NCBI GenBank assembly: GCA_017623355.1
Contig: JAGAPG010000024.1
Span: forward strand, 1-42,591
Length of the DNA stretch: 42,591 nt
Source: Clostridia bacterium
GTDB taxonomy: Bacteria; Bacillota; Clostridia; Oscillospirales; CAG-272
Direction: 5' to 3'
Shown piece by piece: positions 14,201-25,471 of this stretch. A model generated the notes under the pieces. It searched no databases, was not told where the DNA came from, and saw nothing but the letters and a program-made list of their open reading frames with translations. The stretch's first letter is position 1; each line of letters opens with the position of its first letter. The position numbers and the translations under genes were made by a program.

Positions 14201-14309
14201 GTCGGTGCAGTCACTTTAGTTTGATATTCACTCACGACAGTGAAGTAAAAAGAGACCTCAAAAGAAAGTGTGTCTGTAAAATTTAAATGCACAAGCAAAA
14301 GTAAGGCTA
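14201..14309. repeat. Origin repeat, full copy 2
   Basis: It begins TCGGTGCAGTCACTTTAG, then CTCACGACAGTGAAGT, AGAGACCTCAAAAGAAAGTG, and ends GTAAGGCTA. It is followed by a GCGGTC/GACCGC hairpin just before dnaN. The left part differs from copy 1 by scattered substitutions. Confidence 0.8.
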
Positions 14310-14368
14310 CTCGCTTGCGGTCGCTTGACCGCCTTGAAAATATAATGATATAAAAAGAGGACATGAAA

Positions 14369-15520
14369 ATGATAGTAATATTCGATAAAGATATAATACT
14401 TAACGCACTTATGCCGGCGATGTTTACGGTAGCGGGAAAGAATACGATGCCGAGCATAGAGGGAGTACATCTTATATGCACAGAGGACGGAAGCTGTACC
14501 ATAGAAACGTTCGATCTTGAGAAGGGAATAAGAACGGGCGTAAAATGCACGGTAATCGAGGAAGGCAACGTAATACTTAACGCAAATAAATTTTTGCAGA
14601 TAATCAAGGTAATGCCCTCAGGTGACATAAAGGTAACGGTCGACGATAATTTCAAGGCTACTATCGAATCAGGACCTAATTCTTACTTTGAAATAAAGGC
14701 GCTTCCCGGAGATGATTTTCCCGATCTTCCCGAAATAATCGGAGAAAGAGGATTTTATATATCACAGGCGATGTTCCGCAAGTTTGTAAACAGAGTAGCG
14801 TTTTCAGTAGCTCAAAACGATTCCAGACCCGTATTCAACGGCGCATACTTTGAGGTAAGCAATACGAAGCTCACGATAGTTGCGTGCGACAGTAACCGAC
14901 TTGCTATGTGTGAGAAGGAAATAGAGCTTGAAAACAGAAACAAGGACGGAAGCGTGCTCAATCATAAATTCATAGTTCCCGGCAAAACGCTTAACGATCT
15001 TTTGAAGCTTGCCAAGGACACGGACGATATGATGGAGGTAAGAATAATGAGAAGATACCTCATGTTCAAGATAGGCGAGGTATCACTCTATACAAAGACG
15101 ATCGACGCTCAGTATTTCGATTATACGAGATTGCTGCCGACCTCACATAGCGTAAGAATAAAATTAAACTCTGGCGAGCTGCTCGGCGCGCTTGAAAGAA
15201 GCTCGCTTATAGTAGAGGACCGCTTGGCGGGAAGCATACGCTCGTACGTTAAGTTCACCGTAGACGATAAGCTTCTTGTTTCGACCGTATCCTCGAACGG
15301 AAACGTGTTCGACGAGATAGCAATAGAGAAGGATGATCCCGATTCATCGATAGTGATAGGCTTCAACTGCAGATTTATGCTTGACGCATTAAGGGTATGC
15401 GACGATTGCGATATGATAATGTCGTTTAAAAATCCGCTTTTGGGAGTTCTTATAGAGCCGCAGAATACAGATGACGGAAAATATACGTATTTCGTAATGC
15501 CTATAAGAATGAATAACTGA
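14369..15520 (+). CDS. dnaN: DNA polymerase III sliding clamp (beta subunit)
   Basis: The protein has 383 residues from the ATG at 14369, eight bases after AGAGG. An ATG two codons earlier is too close to that site. The clamp family shows three repeated domains, here with the N-terminal domain starting IVIFDKDIILNAL, a central domain with SQAMFRKFVNRVAFSVA, and a C-terminal domain ending TYFVMPIRMNN. The terminal PMR-type strand is typical of beta clamps. It forms the ring dimer that tethers polymerase. Its stop overlaps the start of recF by one base (TGATG), so the two are translationally coupled. Confidence 0.97.
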   Translation: MIVIFDKDIILNALMPAMFTVAGKNTMPSIEGVHLICTEDGSCTIETFDLEKGIRTGVKCTVIEEGNVILNANKFLQIIKVMPSGDIKVTVDDNFKATIESGPNSYFEIKALPGDDFPDLPEIIGERGFYISQAMFRKFVNRVAFSVAQNDSRPVFNGAYFEVSNTKLTIVACDSNRLAMCEKEIELENRNKDGSVLNHKFIVPGKTLNDLLKLAKDTDDMMEVRIMRRYLMFKIGEVSLYTKTIDAQYFDYTRLLPTSHSVRIKLNSGELLGALERSSLIVEDRLAGSIRSYVKFTVDDKLLVSTVSSNGNVFDEIAIEKDDPDSSIVIGFNCRFMLDALRVCDDCDMIMSFKNPLLGVLIEPQNTDDGKYTYFVMPIRMNN

Positions 15521-16680
15521 TGATAATAAAAAGCTGTGAGCTTTCCTCGTTTCGCAACGCGGAGAGCGAGAGAATAGAATTTTCTCCCACGGTAAACGTG
15601 ATATACGGAGAGAACGCGCAGGGAAAGACGAACATACTTGAGGGAATATATATATTCGCAAGAGGAAAAAGCTTTCGCGCGTTTAAGGATAAGGAAATAA
15701 TACAGTTCGGCAAGAGCGTGGCGTATTCCAAGATAGAATACGAGAAGAAAAAGGAAAAGAACACGCTCGGAGTCGAGATATCAAAGAGCGCGCCGAAGAA
15801 ATTTTATAAAAACGGCGTGAAGGCAGAGCGCACCGCGGATATTATAGGGGAGTTTCGCGCGGTGCTGTTCTGTCCGTCTCATCTTGGGATAGTAAGCGAT
15901 TCGGCATCGGTGAGAAGGAATTTTCTTGACGTAGCGATATCTCAGCTGAAGCCGATATATATAAAGATGATGTCGCGATATAACAACGTTTTAGCGAACA
16001 GAAACGCGATTTTGAAGATGAGTGACGAGGAAAGAGAGCAGTATCGCTCAATGATAGATATATATTCCTCGGAGCTTGCCTCGCTGAACGCAGATATAGC
16101 AGACGTAAGGCGCGAGTACGTAAGAAAGCTCGATTATTGGGTAAGAGAGATTTTTTCTCAGATGACAAACGGCAAGGAAGTACCAAAAATCACTTACGAA
16201 ACGGGCGCTGATAAGGAAGACTTTGAAAGCAGAGAACGCTTAAAAAACAAGTATCACACGCTTTTAAGCGAGAATTACGACAGAGAGGTAAAATACGGCG
16301 CGACGCTTTTCGGAATCCACAAGGATGATTTAAAGATAGAGATAAACGGACGCGACGCGAGATTTTACGCATCCCAGGGACAGCAGCGCTCACTTGCGTT
16401 GGCTATGAAGATGGCAGAGGGTGAGATAAGCAGAGAGAGCTGCTCGGAATATCCCGTTTTTCTGCTTGACGACGTTTTGAGCGAGCTTGATATAAACAGA
16501 AGAAAATACGTTTTATCAAACATAAATAACCGACAGGTGATAATTACCTCGTGCGAGCCGCTTGTTTTCGAGAACGCGGAAACGAATTATATTTATATAA
16601 AGGACGGACAGGTGTGCGAGGATATAAAGGAGAATACCGAGCCTGACGTCACAGAGGACGAGGGCGACGGAGAGGAATAA
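15520..16680 (+). CDS. recF: DNA replication and repair protein RecF
   Basis: The protein has 386 residues. It is an SMC-like ATPase that helps load RecA at gaps. Walker A is GENAQGKTN (about residues 30-38), followed by the family marker FARGKSFR. The signature motif ASQGQQRSLALAMKMA (about 286-301) and Walker B FLLDDVLSELD (about 321-331) are intact. There is no ribosome binding site, and the start overlaps the dnaN stop. Its own stop overlaps the next start (TAATG), so dnaN, recF and remB form a tightly coupled unit. The acidic tail is slightly longer than usual. Confidence 0.97.
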   Translation: MIIKSCELSSFRNAESERIEFSPTVNVIYGENAQGKTNILEGIYIFARGKSFRAFKDKEIIQFGKSVAYSKIEYEKKKEKNTLGVEISKSAPKKFYKNGVKAERTADIIGEFRAVLFCPSHLGIVSDSASVRRNFLDVAISQLKPIYIKMMSRYNNVLANRNAILKMSDEEREQYRSMIDIYSSELASLNADIADVRREYVRKLDYWVREIFSQMTNGKEVPKITYETGADKEDFESRERLKNKYHTLLSENYDREVKYGATLFGIHKDDLKIEINGRDARFYASQGQQRSLALAMKMAEGEISRESCSEYPVFLLDDVLSELDINRRKYVLSNINNRQVIITSCEPLVFENAETNYIYIKDGQVCEDIKENTEPDVTEDEGDGEE

Positions 16681-16907
16681 TGTATATACACATAGGAAAC
16701 GGAAAAACCGTTCGCAAATGCGACATTGAGGCTATATTGGATCTTGATGGGGCAACGGTATCGGTTTATACGAGAAGATATTTAAGTAATGCGCAAAAAG
16801 AGGGCAGAGTAGAGATATTCGGGCTTGATATTCCAAGATCGCTCGTGCTTATGCGCGATAAAAAAATCTATCTTTCCGCGCTTACCGTTTCAACGATAAC
16901 ATCATAA
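16680..16907 (+). CDS. remB: RemB/YaaB-like DUF370 regulator
   Basis: The protein has 75 residues, immediately downstream of recF and upstream of gyrB, the same place as yaaB (remB) in Bacillus. MYIHIGNGKTVRKCDIEAILDLD at the N-terminus is typical of this small family. Bacillus RemA and RemB are linked to extracellular-matrix gene control, and RemA is a DNA-binding protein. Here it might influence the surface polysaccharide operon, but that is inference. It has no ribosome binding site and its start overlaps the recF stop by one base. Confidence 0.88.
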   Translation: MYIHIGNGKTVRKCDIEAILDLDGATVSVYTRRYLSNAQKEGRVEIFGLDIPRSLVLMRDKKIYLSALTVSTITS

Positions 16908-16989
16908 GGAGCGAGATATAAGGTCCGTTTTGTCCGCTTTTTTGTGATAGAATAATAGTGAAAAACAAGCGTCAGACGCTTGACCCATT

Positions 16990-17068
16990 ACTTCGGTGAG
17001 GATACTTTGAATTGAAATTTACTCACGACGGTGAGGCGAAGAAGTGAAAAGTGAAGAGTGAAAAGGTA
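16990..17068. repeat. Left-half origin repeat plus GTGAARA heptads before gyrB
   Basis: ACTTCGGTGAGGATACTTTG through CTCACGACGGTGA (16990-17036) matches the left half of the origin repeat. It runs into GAAGTGAAAAGTGAAGAGTG-type heptad repeats (17040-17068), which recur near 41900 and 42400. The stretch lies in the gyrB leader. Confidence 0.7.
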
Positions 17069-17093
17069 TAAATGAAGATTGCGGAAGCTTTAG

Positions 17094-19058
<1,965 letters not shown>

Positions 19059-19076
19059 AATTAAGGAGCGACAAAG

Positions 19077-21644
19077 ATGAGTGAAAAAAATTATAATCAC
19101 GACGATCTCGATTACGAAAACGTCGAGCAGATGATCGTCGGAAGAAATATCGAATCAAGAGTGCCCGAGGCATTTTTGGAATATTCGATGAGCGTTATAG
19201 TATCCCGTGCGCTCCCTGACGTAAGAGACGGAATGAAGCCGGGTCAAAGACGAGTAATGTACGCTATGTACGAGGATCATTTGACGTCGGATAAGCCGTT
19301 CAGAAAATCCGCGACCACAGTCGGTAACGTGCTTGGTAGATACCATCCGCACGGCGACCAGAGCGTATACGGAACTATGGTAAGAATGGCTCAGCCCTTC
19401 TCGCTCCGTTATCCGCTTGTAGAGGGACACGGAAACTTCGGTAACGTAGACGGTGACGGCGCTGCTGCTTACCGTTATACAGAGGCAAGAATGTCAAAGC
19501 TCGCAAACGAGCTTATGTCTGATATAGAAAAGGACGTAGTAGATCTCGTTCCAAACTTCGATAATACGAGAAAGGAGCCTACGGTGCTTCCTTCTCGCTT
19601 TCCGAATCTTTTGGTAAACGGAAGCGTAGGTATTGCGGTTGGTATGGCGACGAACGTTCCCCCGCACAATCTCGGCGAGGTAATCGACGGAACTATATTC
19701 TTAATGGACAATCCCGACTGCACGGTTGAGGAGCTTATGGAATATATAAAGGGCCCCGATTTTCCGACCTATGCGACTATCTACGGCAGAAAGGGAATAA
19801 TCGATGCTTACACGACGGGCAGAGGCAGAGTTCAGGTTCGCTCAAAGGCAAGGATCGAGGAGGATAAGAGGAGAATAATCATAACCGAGATACCCTATAT
19901 GGTAAACAAATCTATGCTCGTTAAGAGTATGGCGGATCTTGTTAAGGACAAGAGAATAGAGGGTATTACCGACATCCGCGACGAAAGCGGACGCGGCGGT
20001 ATGAGAATAGTTGTTGAGTATAAAAGAGATGCAAATGCGCAAATAATACTCAATCAGCTTTATAAAAACACACAGCTTCAGGACACCTGCGCGGTAAATA
20101 TGCTTGCGCTCGTAAACGGAGAGCCGAAAACGCTCGGACTAAAGGATATGCTCCGTCACTACATCGTGTTCCAGGAGGAGGTAATCGAAAGAAGATGCCG
20201 CTTCGAGAAGGCTAAGGCAGAGGCAGAGCTCCATATTTACGAGGGCTACAAAAAGGCAATTGATAATATTGACGAGGTTATTTCTATAATCAGAGCCTCC
20301 GAAAGCACGCCTGTGGCTAAGGAAAGACTCAAGGAAAGATTTTTACTCTCCGAGGAGCAGGCTCAGGCTATCGTTGAAATGACGCTCGGCCGTCTTTCGG
20401 GACTTGAAAGACAGAAGATCGAGGACAGAATAGCAAAGCTTTTCGCAACTATTGCTGAGCTTAACGAGATTCTTTCAAGCAAGGAAAAAATAAACGGCGT
20501 TATCAAGGACGAGATGCTTGAGATCAAGCGTCGCTTCGCCGACGAGAGAAGAACGGAGATCCTTGACAGTGAGGAAGAAATTGATATAGAGGATCTTATC
20601 GAAAGACACGATTGCGTTATCACTCTTACAAACGCGGGCTACATCAAGCGCTTGCCCGCTGACACATATTCTGCTCAAAGACGCGGCGGAAAGGGTCTTG
20701 TGGCTATGGGCACGAAGGAAGAGGACTTTATTGAAAACGTTTTGGTTGCAAACAGCCACTCTCACCTTCTTATGTTCACCGATAACGGCAAGATCTTTAT
20801 AAGAAAGGTATATAGAATTCCCGAGGCATCAAGAACGGCTAAGGGCTCTAACCTTATTAACATAATCGAGCTTGAAAAGGGCGAGAAGGTTACTGCTATG
20901 ATCGCGCTTGATTCCTTTGAGGAGAACGAATATCTCGTAATGGTTACCAAAAACGGCGTTATTAAGCGCACAGCGGTTAAGGAATACGAGTATCAGCGCA
21001 AGGGCGGAAAGATAGCTATAAATCTTGACGAGGGCGACGAGCTTATTTTCGTAGGTCACACGAAGGGTGAGAGCGATATTCTTATCGCATCGAGAAACGG
21101 ACAGGGCGTTCGCTTCCACGAGGACAAGATAAATATCGTGGGCAGAACCGCAAGAGGTGTAAGAGGCATTGAGCTAAGAGGCGACGACGAGGTTTGCGGA
21201 GCGCTTATCGTTGACGAGGATAAGGAGCTTCTCACGCTTACCGAAAACGGCTTCGGAAAGAGAAGCAGATTCAGTGATTTCGAGGCGAGAAACCGCGGAA
21301 TATTCGGCGTTAAGGCTCATAATCTTACCGAAAAAACAGGAAGGCTTGCATCTATCGGCGCGGTTGATGATGAGCTTGATATCCTCGCTATTACTAACGA
21401 GGGTGTCGTTATCAGAACTCCCGTAACAGACGTTCCCGTATACAACAGAAGCGCGTCGGGTGTTCGCGTTATGAGAATAGACGAGGACGCTAAGGTAGCA
21501 AAGATGACCTTCGCTGCCGGCGCGTCGTCGGAGACGAGCAACGGTGAAGCGGTTGAGCAACCGCAGGCTGAAATCGGTGAAGCTGAGTCGGGTAATGAGG
21601 TTACACACGATAATGAAGTAATTGATGCTTCTGCAGAGGAATAA
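19077..21644 (+). CDS. gyrA: DNA gyrase subunit A
   Basis: The protein has 855 residues with an AAGGAG site. The catalytic tyrosine lies in AAAYRYTEARM (Tyr about 134). The GyrA box QRRGGKG near residue 533 is present, so this is gyrase, and a six-bladed C-terminal wrapping domain and an acidic tail follow. The quinolone pocket reads RYHPHGDQSVYGTMVRMAQ: the residue at E. coli position 83 is Gln instead of Ser/Thr, and at position 87 it is Gly instead of Asp/Glu. Both changes remove the water-metal bridge ligands used by fluoroquinolones, suggesting intrinsic insensitivity. That is inference from E. coli numbering. Confidence 0.98.
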   Translation: MSEKNYNHDDLDYENVEQMIVGRNIESRVPEAFLEYSMSVIVSRALPDVRDGMKPGQRRVMYAMYEDHLTSDKPFRKSATTVGNVLGRYHPHGDQSVYGTMVRMAQPFSLRYPLVEGHGNFGNVDGDGAAAYRYTEARMSKLANELMSDIEKDVVDLVPNFDNTRKEPTVLPSRFPNLLVNGSVGIAVGMATNVPPHNLGEVIDGTIFLMDNPDCTVEELMEYIKGPDFPTYATIYGRKGIIDAYTTGRGRVQVRSKARIEEDKRRIIITEIPYMVNKSMLVKSMADLVKDKRIEGITDIRDESGRGGMRIVVEYKRDANAQIILNQLYKNTQLQDTCAVNMLALVNGEPKTLGLKDMLRHYIVFQEEVIERRCRFEKAKAEAELHIYEGYKKAIDNIDEVISIIRASESTPVAKERLKERFLLSEEQAQAIVEMTLGRLSGLERQKIEDRIAKLFATIAELNEILSSKEKINGVIKDEMLEIKRRFADERRTEILDSEEEIDIEDLIERHDCVITLTNAGYIKRLPADTYSAQRRGGKGLVAMGTKEEDFIENVLVANSHSHLLMFTDNGKIFIRKVYRIPEASRTAKGSNLINIIELEKGEKVTAMIALDSFEENEYLVMVTKNGVIKRTAVKEYEYQRKGGKIAINLDEGDELIFVGHTKGESDILIASRNGQGVRFHEDKINIVGRTARGVRGIELRGDDEVCGALIVDEDKELLTLTENGFGKRSRFSDFEARNRGIFGVKAHNLTEKTGRLASIGAVDDELDILAITNEGVVIRTPVTDVPVYNRSASGVRVMRIDEDAKVAKMTFAAGASSETSNGEAVEQPQAEIGEAESGNEVTHDNEVIDASAEE

Positions 21645-21649
21645 TATTT

Positions 21650-22270
21650 ATGCAGAAGAAAAGTATAAGAATAACGATAATTGCGTGTGCGGTTATTCTT
21701 TTGGCAACATTGCTTATAATCGGCGGAGTATTTATCTTCGGAAAGAGGGTAAATAATGACGAGGCGCTTGATATCGTAAAGGAGATAGTCAGCGATTCAC
21801 AGGAGCTTAACGAGATCTATTTCGGAAAGGGTCTTGCATTTGACGATAACGGTATAGAAAGCGACGATTTTTCTCCCGTATCGGCAGACAGCCCGTATCA
21901 GTCAAGGGAAGCTCTTGAGAAAAGGACCTACGAAATCTTTTCGAAGGGTTATGCAAGCGATATAATAGACATGGCGTTTATGGGCAAGATGAGCCTTGGA
22001 GTTACAAATTACGCTCGCTACACGGCAAGAGGCGGCTCAACCGACGGAAGCGGATATCTTTACGTCTATGAAAAAATAGAGCCCACTGTTGAGAAATTGC
22101 CGAAATACGAATACGGCACGACAAAAATAATCAAAAATTCAAGGAGCTTTATCGTAGCCGAGATAACGACAAGAGACGGCGACACGATAAGAATAACCCT
22201 CGTTTACGAGGGCAAGGAAAACGGCAAAACGCTTTACGGCGGATGGAGACTTGACTCCGCGTCGTATTAA
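21650..22270 (+). CDS. Membrane-anchored protein of unknown function
   Basis: The protein has 206 residues, six bases after gyrA, with an AGAGGA site. Residues 8-30 form one hydrophobic segment ([22 protein letters not shown]) with positive residues before it, so the remainder (about 175 residues) should lie outside the cell. The outer part begins with an acidic helix and continues as mixed alpha/beta sequence ending [10 protein letters not shown]. It has no lipobox, no cysteine and no catalytic motif I recognise. It may resemble secreted adaptor or substrate-binding folds, but I do not assign a family. It is probably co-transcribed with gyrA. Confidence 0.85.
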   Translation: MQKKSIRITIIACAVILLATLLIIGGVFIFGKRVNNDEALDIVKEIVSDSQELNEIYFGKGLAFDDNGIESDDFSPVSADSPYQSREALEKRTYEIFSKGYASDIIDMAFMGKMSLGVTNYARYTARGGSTDGSGYLYVYEKIEPTVEKLPKYEYGTTKIIKNSRSFIVAEITTRDGDTIRITLVYEGKENGKTLYGGWRLDSASY

Positions 22271-22314
22271 GACATTGGAAAGCAAAAGGTCTGCTTTTCA
22301 GAAGGAGAACTCAA

Positions 22315-23424
22315 ATGGCAACAAAGAAAAAGGATACAAAAAAAGAAGCTGCTTCGGGGGAATTTACCGCGGAGCAGAAGAAAAAGGCTCTTGAAACCGC
22401 TATTGCGCAGATAAAGAAGGACGGGGGCGAGGAGGCTATTATGCGTCTTGGCGATGCGCCAAAGATGCAGATAAGCGTAGTTTCGACAGGCTCGCTCACA
22501 CTTGATATCGCGCTTGGAGTCGGCGGACTTCCCAAGGGCAGAATAATAGAGATATACGGTCCTGAAAGCTCGGGTAAAACGACTATTGCGCTTCACGCTA
22601 TAGCGGAGAGTCAGAAGCTGGGCGGAACAGCCGCATTCATAGATGCGGAGCACGCGCTTGACCCTGTGTACGCAAAGGCGATAGGAGTACAGATAGACGA
22701 TCTTTTGGTATCTCAGCCCGACAGCGGAGAGCAGGCTCTTGAAATAGCTGAAACGCTTATCCATTCGGGAGCTGTTGATATAATTGTTATCGACTCCGTA
22801 GCGGCGCTCGTGCCCGAGGCGGAGATAGAGGGCGGAATGGGCGACTCACATATGGGTGTTCAAGCAAGGCTTATGTCGCAGGCGCTTCGCAAGCTTGCGG
22901 GAGCTATCGCAAAATCGAACTGCATTCTCATCTTTATAAATCAGCTCCGTTCAAAAATCGGAGTAATGTACGGAAATCCCGAAACGACAACGGGCGGAAA
23001 CGCGCTTAAATTCTACGCGTCCGTAAGAATAGATATAAGAAAGAGCGAAACTCTTAAAACGGGCAGTGACGCATACGGAAACCGTGTAAAGGCGAAGGTC
23101 GTTAAAAACAAGGTCGCTCCCCCCTTCAAGACGGCGGAGTTTGATATCCTCTACGGCTCGGGAATTTCAAAATCGGGCGAGATCGTGGATGCGGCTATTG
23201 AGATGGGTGTTATCGAAAAGAGTGGCTCGTTCTTCACCTACGCAGGCACGAAGATTCAGGGCAAGGACAAGATGAAGGCTCATATCGAATCAGATGATGC
23301 TCTTATGAGCGAGCTTGAAGCAAAAATAAAGGAAAAGATCACAAACGGAGAGGCAGAAGCGCCTGAGGACTTCAAAATAGACACAGACGATTTTGACTTC
23401 GATTCACTTAACATTGAAGACTGA
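22315..23424 (+). CDS. recA: Recombinase RecA
   Basis: The protein has 369 residues with an AAGGAG site. A Lys-rich N-terminal extension of about 20 residues precedes the core. Walker A is GPESSGKTT (about 82-90), Walker B is [10 protein letters not shown] (about 160-169), and the L1/L2 DNA loops show [12 protein letters not shown] and [19 protein letters not shown]. It catalyses strand exchange and triggers LexA cleavage. No clostridial LexA site (GAAC-N4-GTTC type) is visible in the 44 bases upstream. A GAAAGCA/TGCTTTTC hairpin is present there instead. recX follows nine bases later. Confidence 0.98.
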   Translation: MATKKKDTKKEAASGEFTAEQKKKALETAIAQIKKDGGEEAIMRLGDAPKMQISVVSTGSLTLDIALGVGGLPKGRIIEIYGPESSGKTTIALHAIAESQKLGGTAAFIDAEHALDPVYAKAIGVQIDDLLVSQPDSGEQALEIAETLIHSGAVDIIVIDSVAALVPEAEIEGGMGDSHMGVQARLMSQALRKLAGAIAKSNCILIFINQLRSKIGVMYGNPETTTGGNALKFYASVRIDIRKSETLKTGSDAYGNRVKAKVVKNKVAPPFKTAEFDILYGSGISKSGEIVDAAIEMGVIEKSGSFFTYAGTKIQGKDKMKAHIESDDALMSELEAKIKEKITNGEAEAPEDFKIDTDDFDFDSLNIED

Positions 23425-23433
23425 TAAATAGAT

Positions 23434-24087
23434 ATGGAAAAAGAAATTTATTACAAAGTAGAAAAGATAAAGGCGTCCCCGCAGGGCTATACCTTCTTTG
23501 TGACCTCGTCGCAGGGCACAAATTTCGAGATGCTCGTTTCCGAGAATCAATATGAAAGGATAGATATAAACGAGGGAGACGTTATAGATGATGAGCATTT
23601 TCTTGAAATAAGAGCAGAGATGCTCTTTGATAACGCGCGCCGTCAGGCATTCACCATTCTTTCCTACGGCGAGAATAACAAAAAGATGCTTGTTCAAAAG
23701 CTTCGTCAAAGGGGCTTCCAGCAGGAGCTTTGCGAAAATGTTGCTCTTTATATGGAGCACAGAGGCTATATTGATGAGCCCAAGCAAATGGGGCTTTTGC
23801 TTGACACGTATCTTAAAAAGAAATTCGGAAGAATAAAGATAAAGAACGAGCTTATTCAAAAGGGCTTCAAGCGTGAGGCGGTTGATGCCTTTGCCAAGGA
23901 AGCGTTTGAAAAGATAGATTTTGCCGAAAACTGCGCTTATATTTTAACGCACAAATATAATCCGCTTCCGCAGGATGCCGAGGGCAAGCGCAAGATGGTA
24001 AATTCTCTTATGAATTTCGGATACTCCTTTGACGATATCAAGGAAGGAATAAGACGCTTTGTAGAGGACGGAAAAAATGGCGATTAG
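23434..24087 (+). CDS. recX: Regulatory protein RecX
   Basis: The protein has 217 residues, directly after recA. It is built of tandem three-helix RecX repeats, recognisable in MLVQKLRQRGFQ (about 86-97), HRGYIDEPKQMGLLLDTYLKKKFGR and ELIQKGFKREAVDAF. The N-terminal 60 residues are a beta-rich extension, as in other Bacillota RecX. It binds and disassembles or caps RecA filaments. Its last 11 bases overlap rimO. The ribosome binding site is weak, so coupling to recA is likely. Confidence 0.93.
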   Translation: MEKEIYYKVEKIKASPQGYTFFVTSSQGTNFEMLVSENQYERIDINEGDVIDDEHFLEIRAEMLFDNARRQAFTILSYGENNKKMLVQKLRQRGFQQELCENVALYMEHRGYIDEPKQMGLLLDTYLKKKFGRIKIKNELIQKGFKREAVDAFAKEAFEKIDFAENCAYILTHKYNPLPQDAEGKRKMVNSLMNFGYSFDDIKEGIRRFVEDGKNGD

Positions 24088-25405
24088 AGTAGGCTTTGTT
24101 TCTCTCGGCTGTCCGAAAAATCAGCTTGATACGGAGGTTATGCTTTCGCATCTTTTAGAGGCGGGCTACGACATAACCCCTGAGGAGACGGAAGCCGATA
24201 TAGTTATAATCAACACCTGCGCCTTTATAGAGAGCGCAAAAAAGGAGTCGATCGACAATATTCTTGATATTGCGTGGCTCAAGGAAAACGGAAATTTAAA
24301 GGGCATTGTCGTAACCGGCTGTCTTGCTGAAAGATATCGCGACGAGGTTATAAATGAGATGCCCGAGGTTGACGCGGTTTTGGGCGTCGGAAGCATTCAC
24401 AGTATAGTAAAGGCAGTGGAGAGTGTCGCTAAAGGCGAAAAATTCAGCGAGTTTGGCGATAAAAACACAGTCGCTCTCGGCGGTGACAGAATAGTAACCA
24501 CAGGCGAAACGATGGCTTATCTTAAGATATCCGAGGGCTGTGATAACTGTTGCACCTATTGCGCTATACCTAAGATAAGAGGACGGTTCCGTTCGCGTCC
24601 TATGGACGAGCTTGTAAAGGAAGCCGGTGAGCTTGCCGATATGGGCATCAAGGAGATAGTCGTTGTCGGTCAGGACACGACGGCGTACGGAATAGATCTT
24701 TACGGCGAATACAAGCTTCCCGAGCTTCTTTCGCGCATAGCGAACGAAACCGATGTTTCTTGGCTGAGGATTCTTTACTGCTATCCCGACAAGATCACCC
24801 CTGAGCTTATAAACGAATTCAAGACCAATCCGAAGCTTGTAAAATATATTGATCTTCCCATTCAGCATATCTCAAGCAAGATACTTAAAAGAATGAACCG
24901 CAAGGGCGACGGAGAAACCGTAAGAGATGCGATAAGGCGCTTGCGCGAGATTGAGGGAATAGCTATCCGTTCGACCGCGATAGTCGGCTTCCCCGGTGAG
25001 AGCGAGGATGACTTTAACGAGCTTTGCGAGTTTATCAAGGAAGCAAAATTTGAGCACTTCGGCGCGTTTACCTATTCACGCGAGGAGAACACTCCCGCGT
25101 ACTCCTTCGAGGATCAGATTGACGAGGACGAGAAGGAAAGACGCTACGATATAATTATGCGTGAGCAGTTCAATATTCACGAGCAGATGGCAAATGAAAA
25201 GATTGGCTCGGAATGTACCGTTCTCGTTGAAAGCTTTGACCCTGTGGCTGAGGTTTACGTTTCGCGCAGGGCTGACAATGCTCCCGAAATTGACGGAAAG
25301 GTCTTTATAAGAGCGCGCAAGGGCACGCTTGACGTCGGAGAATTTATAAGAGTTCGTATCGACGACGCAATCGACGATTACGATTTCATAGCGTCGCTTT
25401 GCTGA
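24077..25405 (+). CDS. rimO: Ribosomal protein S12 methylthiotransferase RimO
   Basis: The protein has 442 residues, with a GAGGACGG site inside the end of recX. The N-terminal MTTase domain carries the three cluster cysteines (SLGCPKNQLDTE, NTCAF, VTGCLAERY). The radical-SAM motif is CDNCCTYCAIP (about residue 154), and the RGRFRSRPMDEL block after it is typical of RimO. A C-terminal TRAM domain follows. It adds methylthio to the conserved aspartate of ribosomal protein S12. It is part of the recA-recX-rimO-pgsA gene string. Confidence 0.95.
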   Translation: MAIRVGFVSLGCPKNQLDTEVMLSHLLEAGYDITPEETEADIVIINTCAFIESAKKESIDNILDIAWLKENGNLKGIVVTGCLAERYRDEVINEMPEVDAVLGVGSIHSIVKAVESVAKGEKFSEFGDKNTVALGGDRIVTTGETMAYLKISEGCDNCCTYCAIPKIRGRFRSRPMDELVKEAGELADMGIKEIVVVGQDTTAYGIDLYGEYKLPELLSRIANETDVSWLRILYCYPDKITPELINEFKTNPKLVKYIDLPIQHISSKILKRMNRKGDGETVRDAIRRLREIEGIAIRSTAIVGFPGESEDDFNELCEFIKEAKFEHFGAFTYSREENTPAYSFEDQIDEDEKERRYDIIMREQFNIHEQMANEKIGSECTVLVESFDPVAEVYVSRRADNAPEIDGKVFIRARKGTLDVGEFIRVRIDDAIDDYDFIASLC

Positions 25406-25471
25406 AATACGCGAAAGAGTGTCGCTTAAACATTAAAATGCGATAGCATTTACTTTAAGAAAGGCGTAAAA

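Noticed and set aside
22271..22314. LexA-type SOS box before recA
   Set aside because: No GAAC-N4-GTTC or similar clostridial SOS site is visible; only a GAAAGCA/TGCTTTTC hairpin is present.
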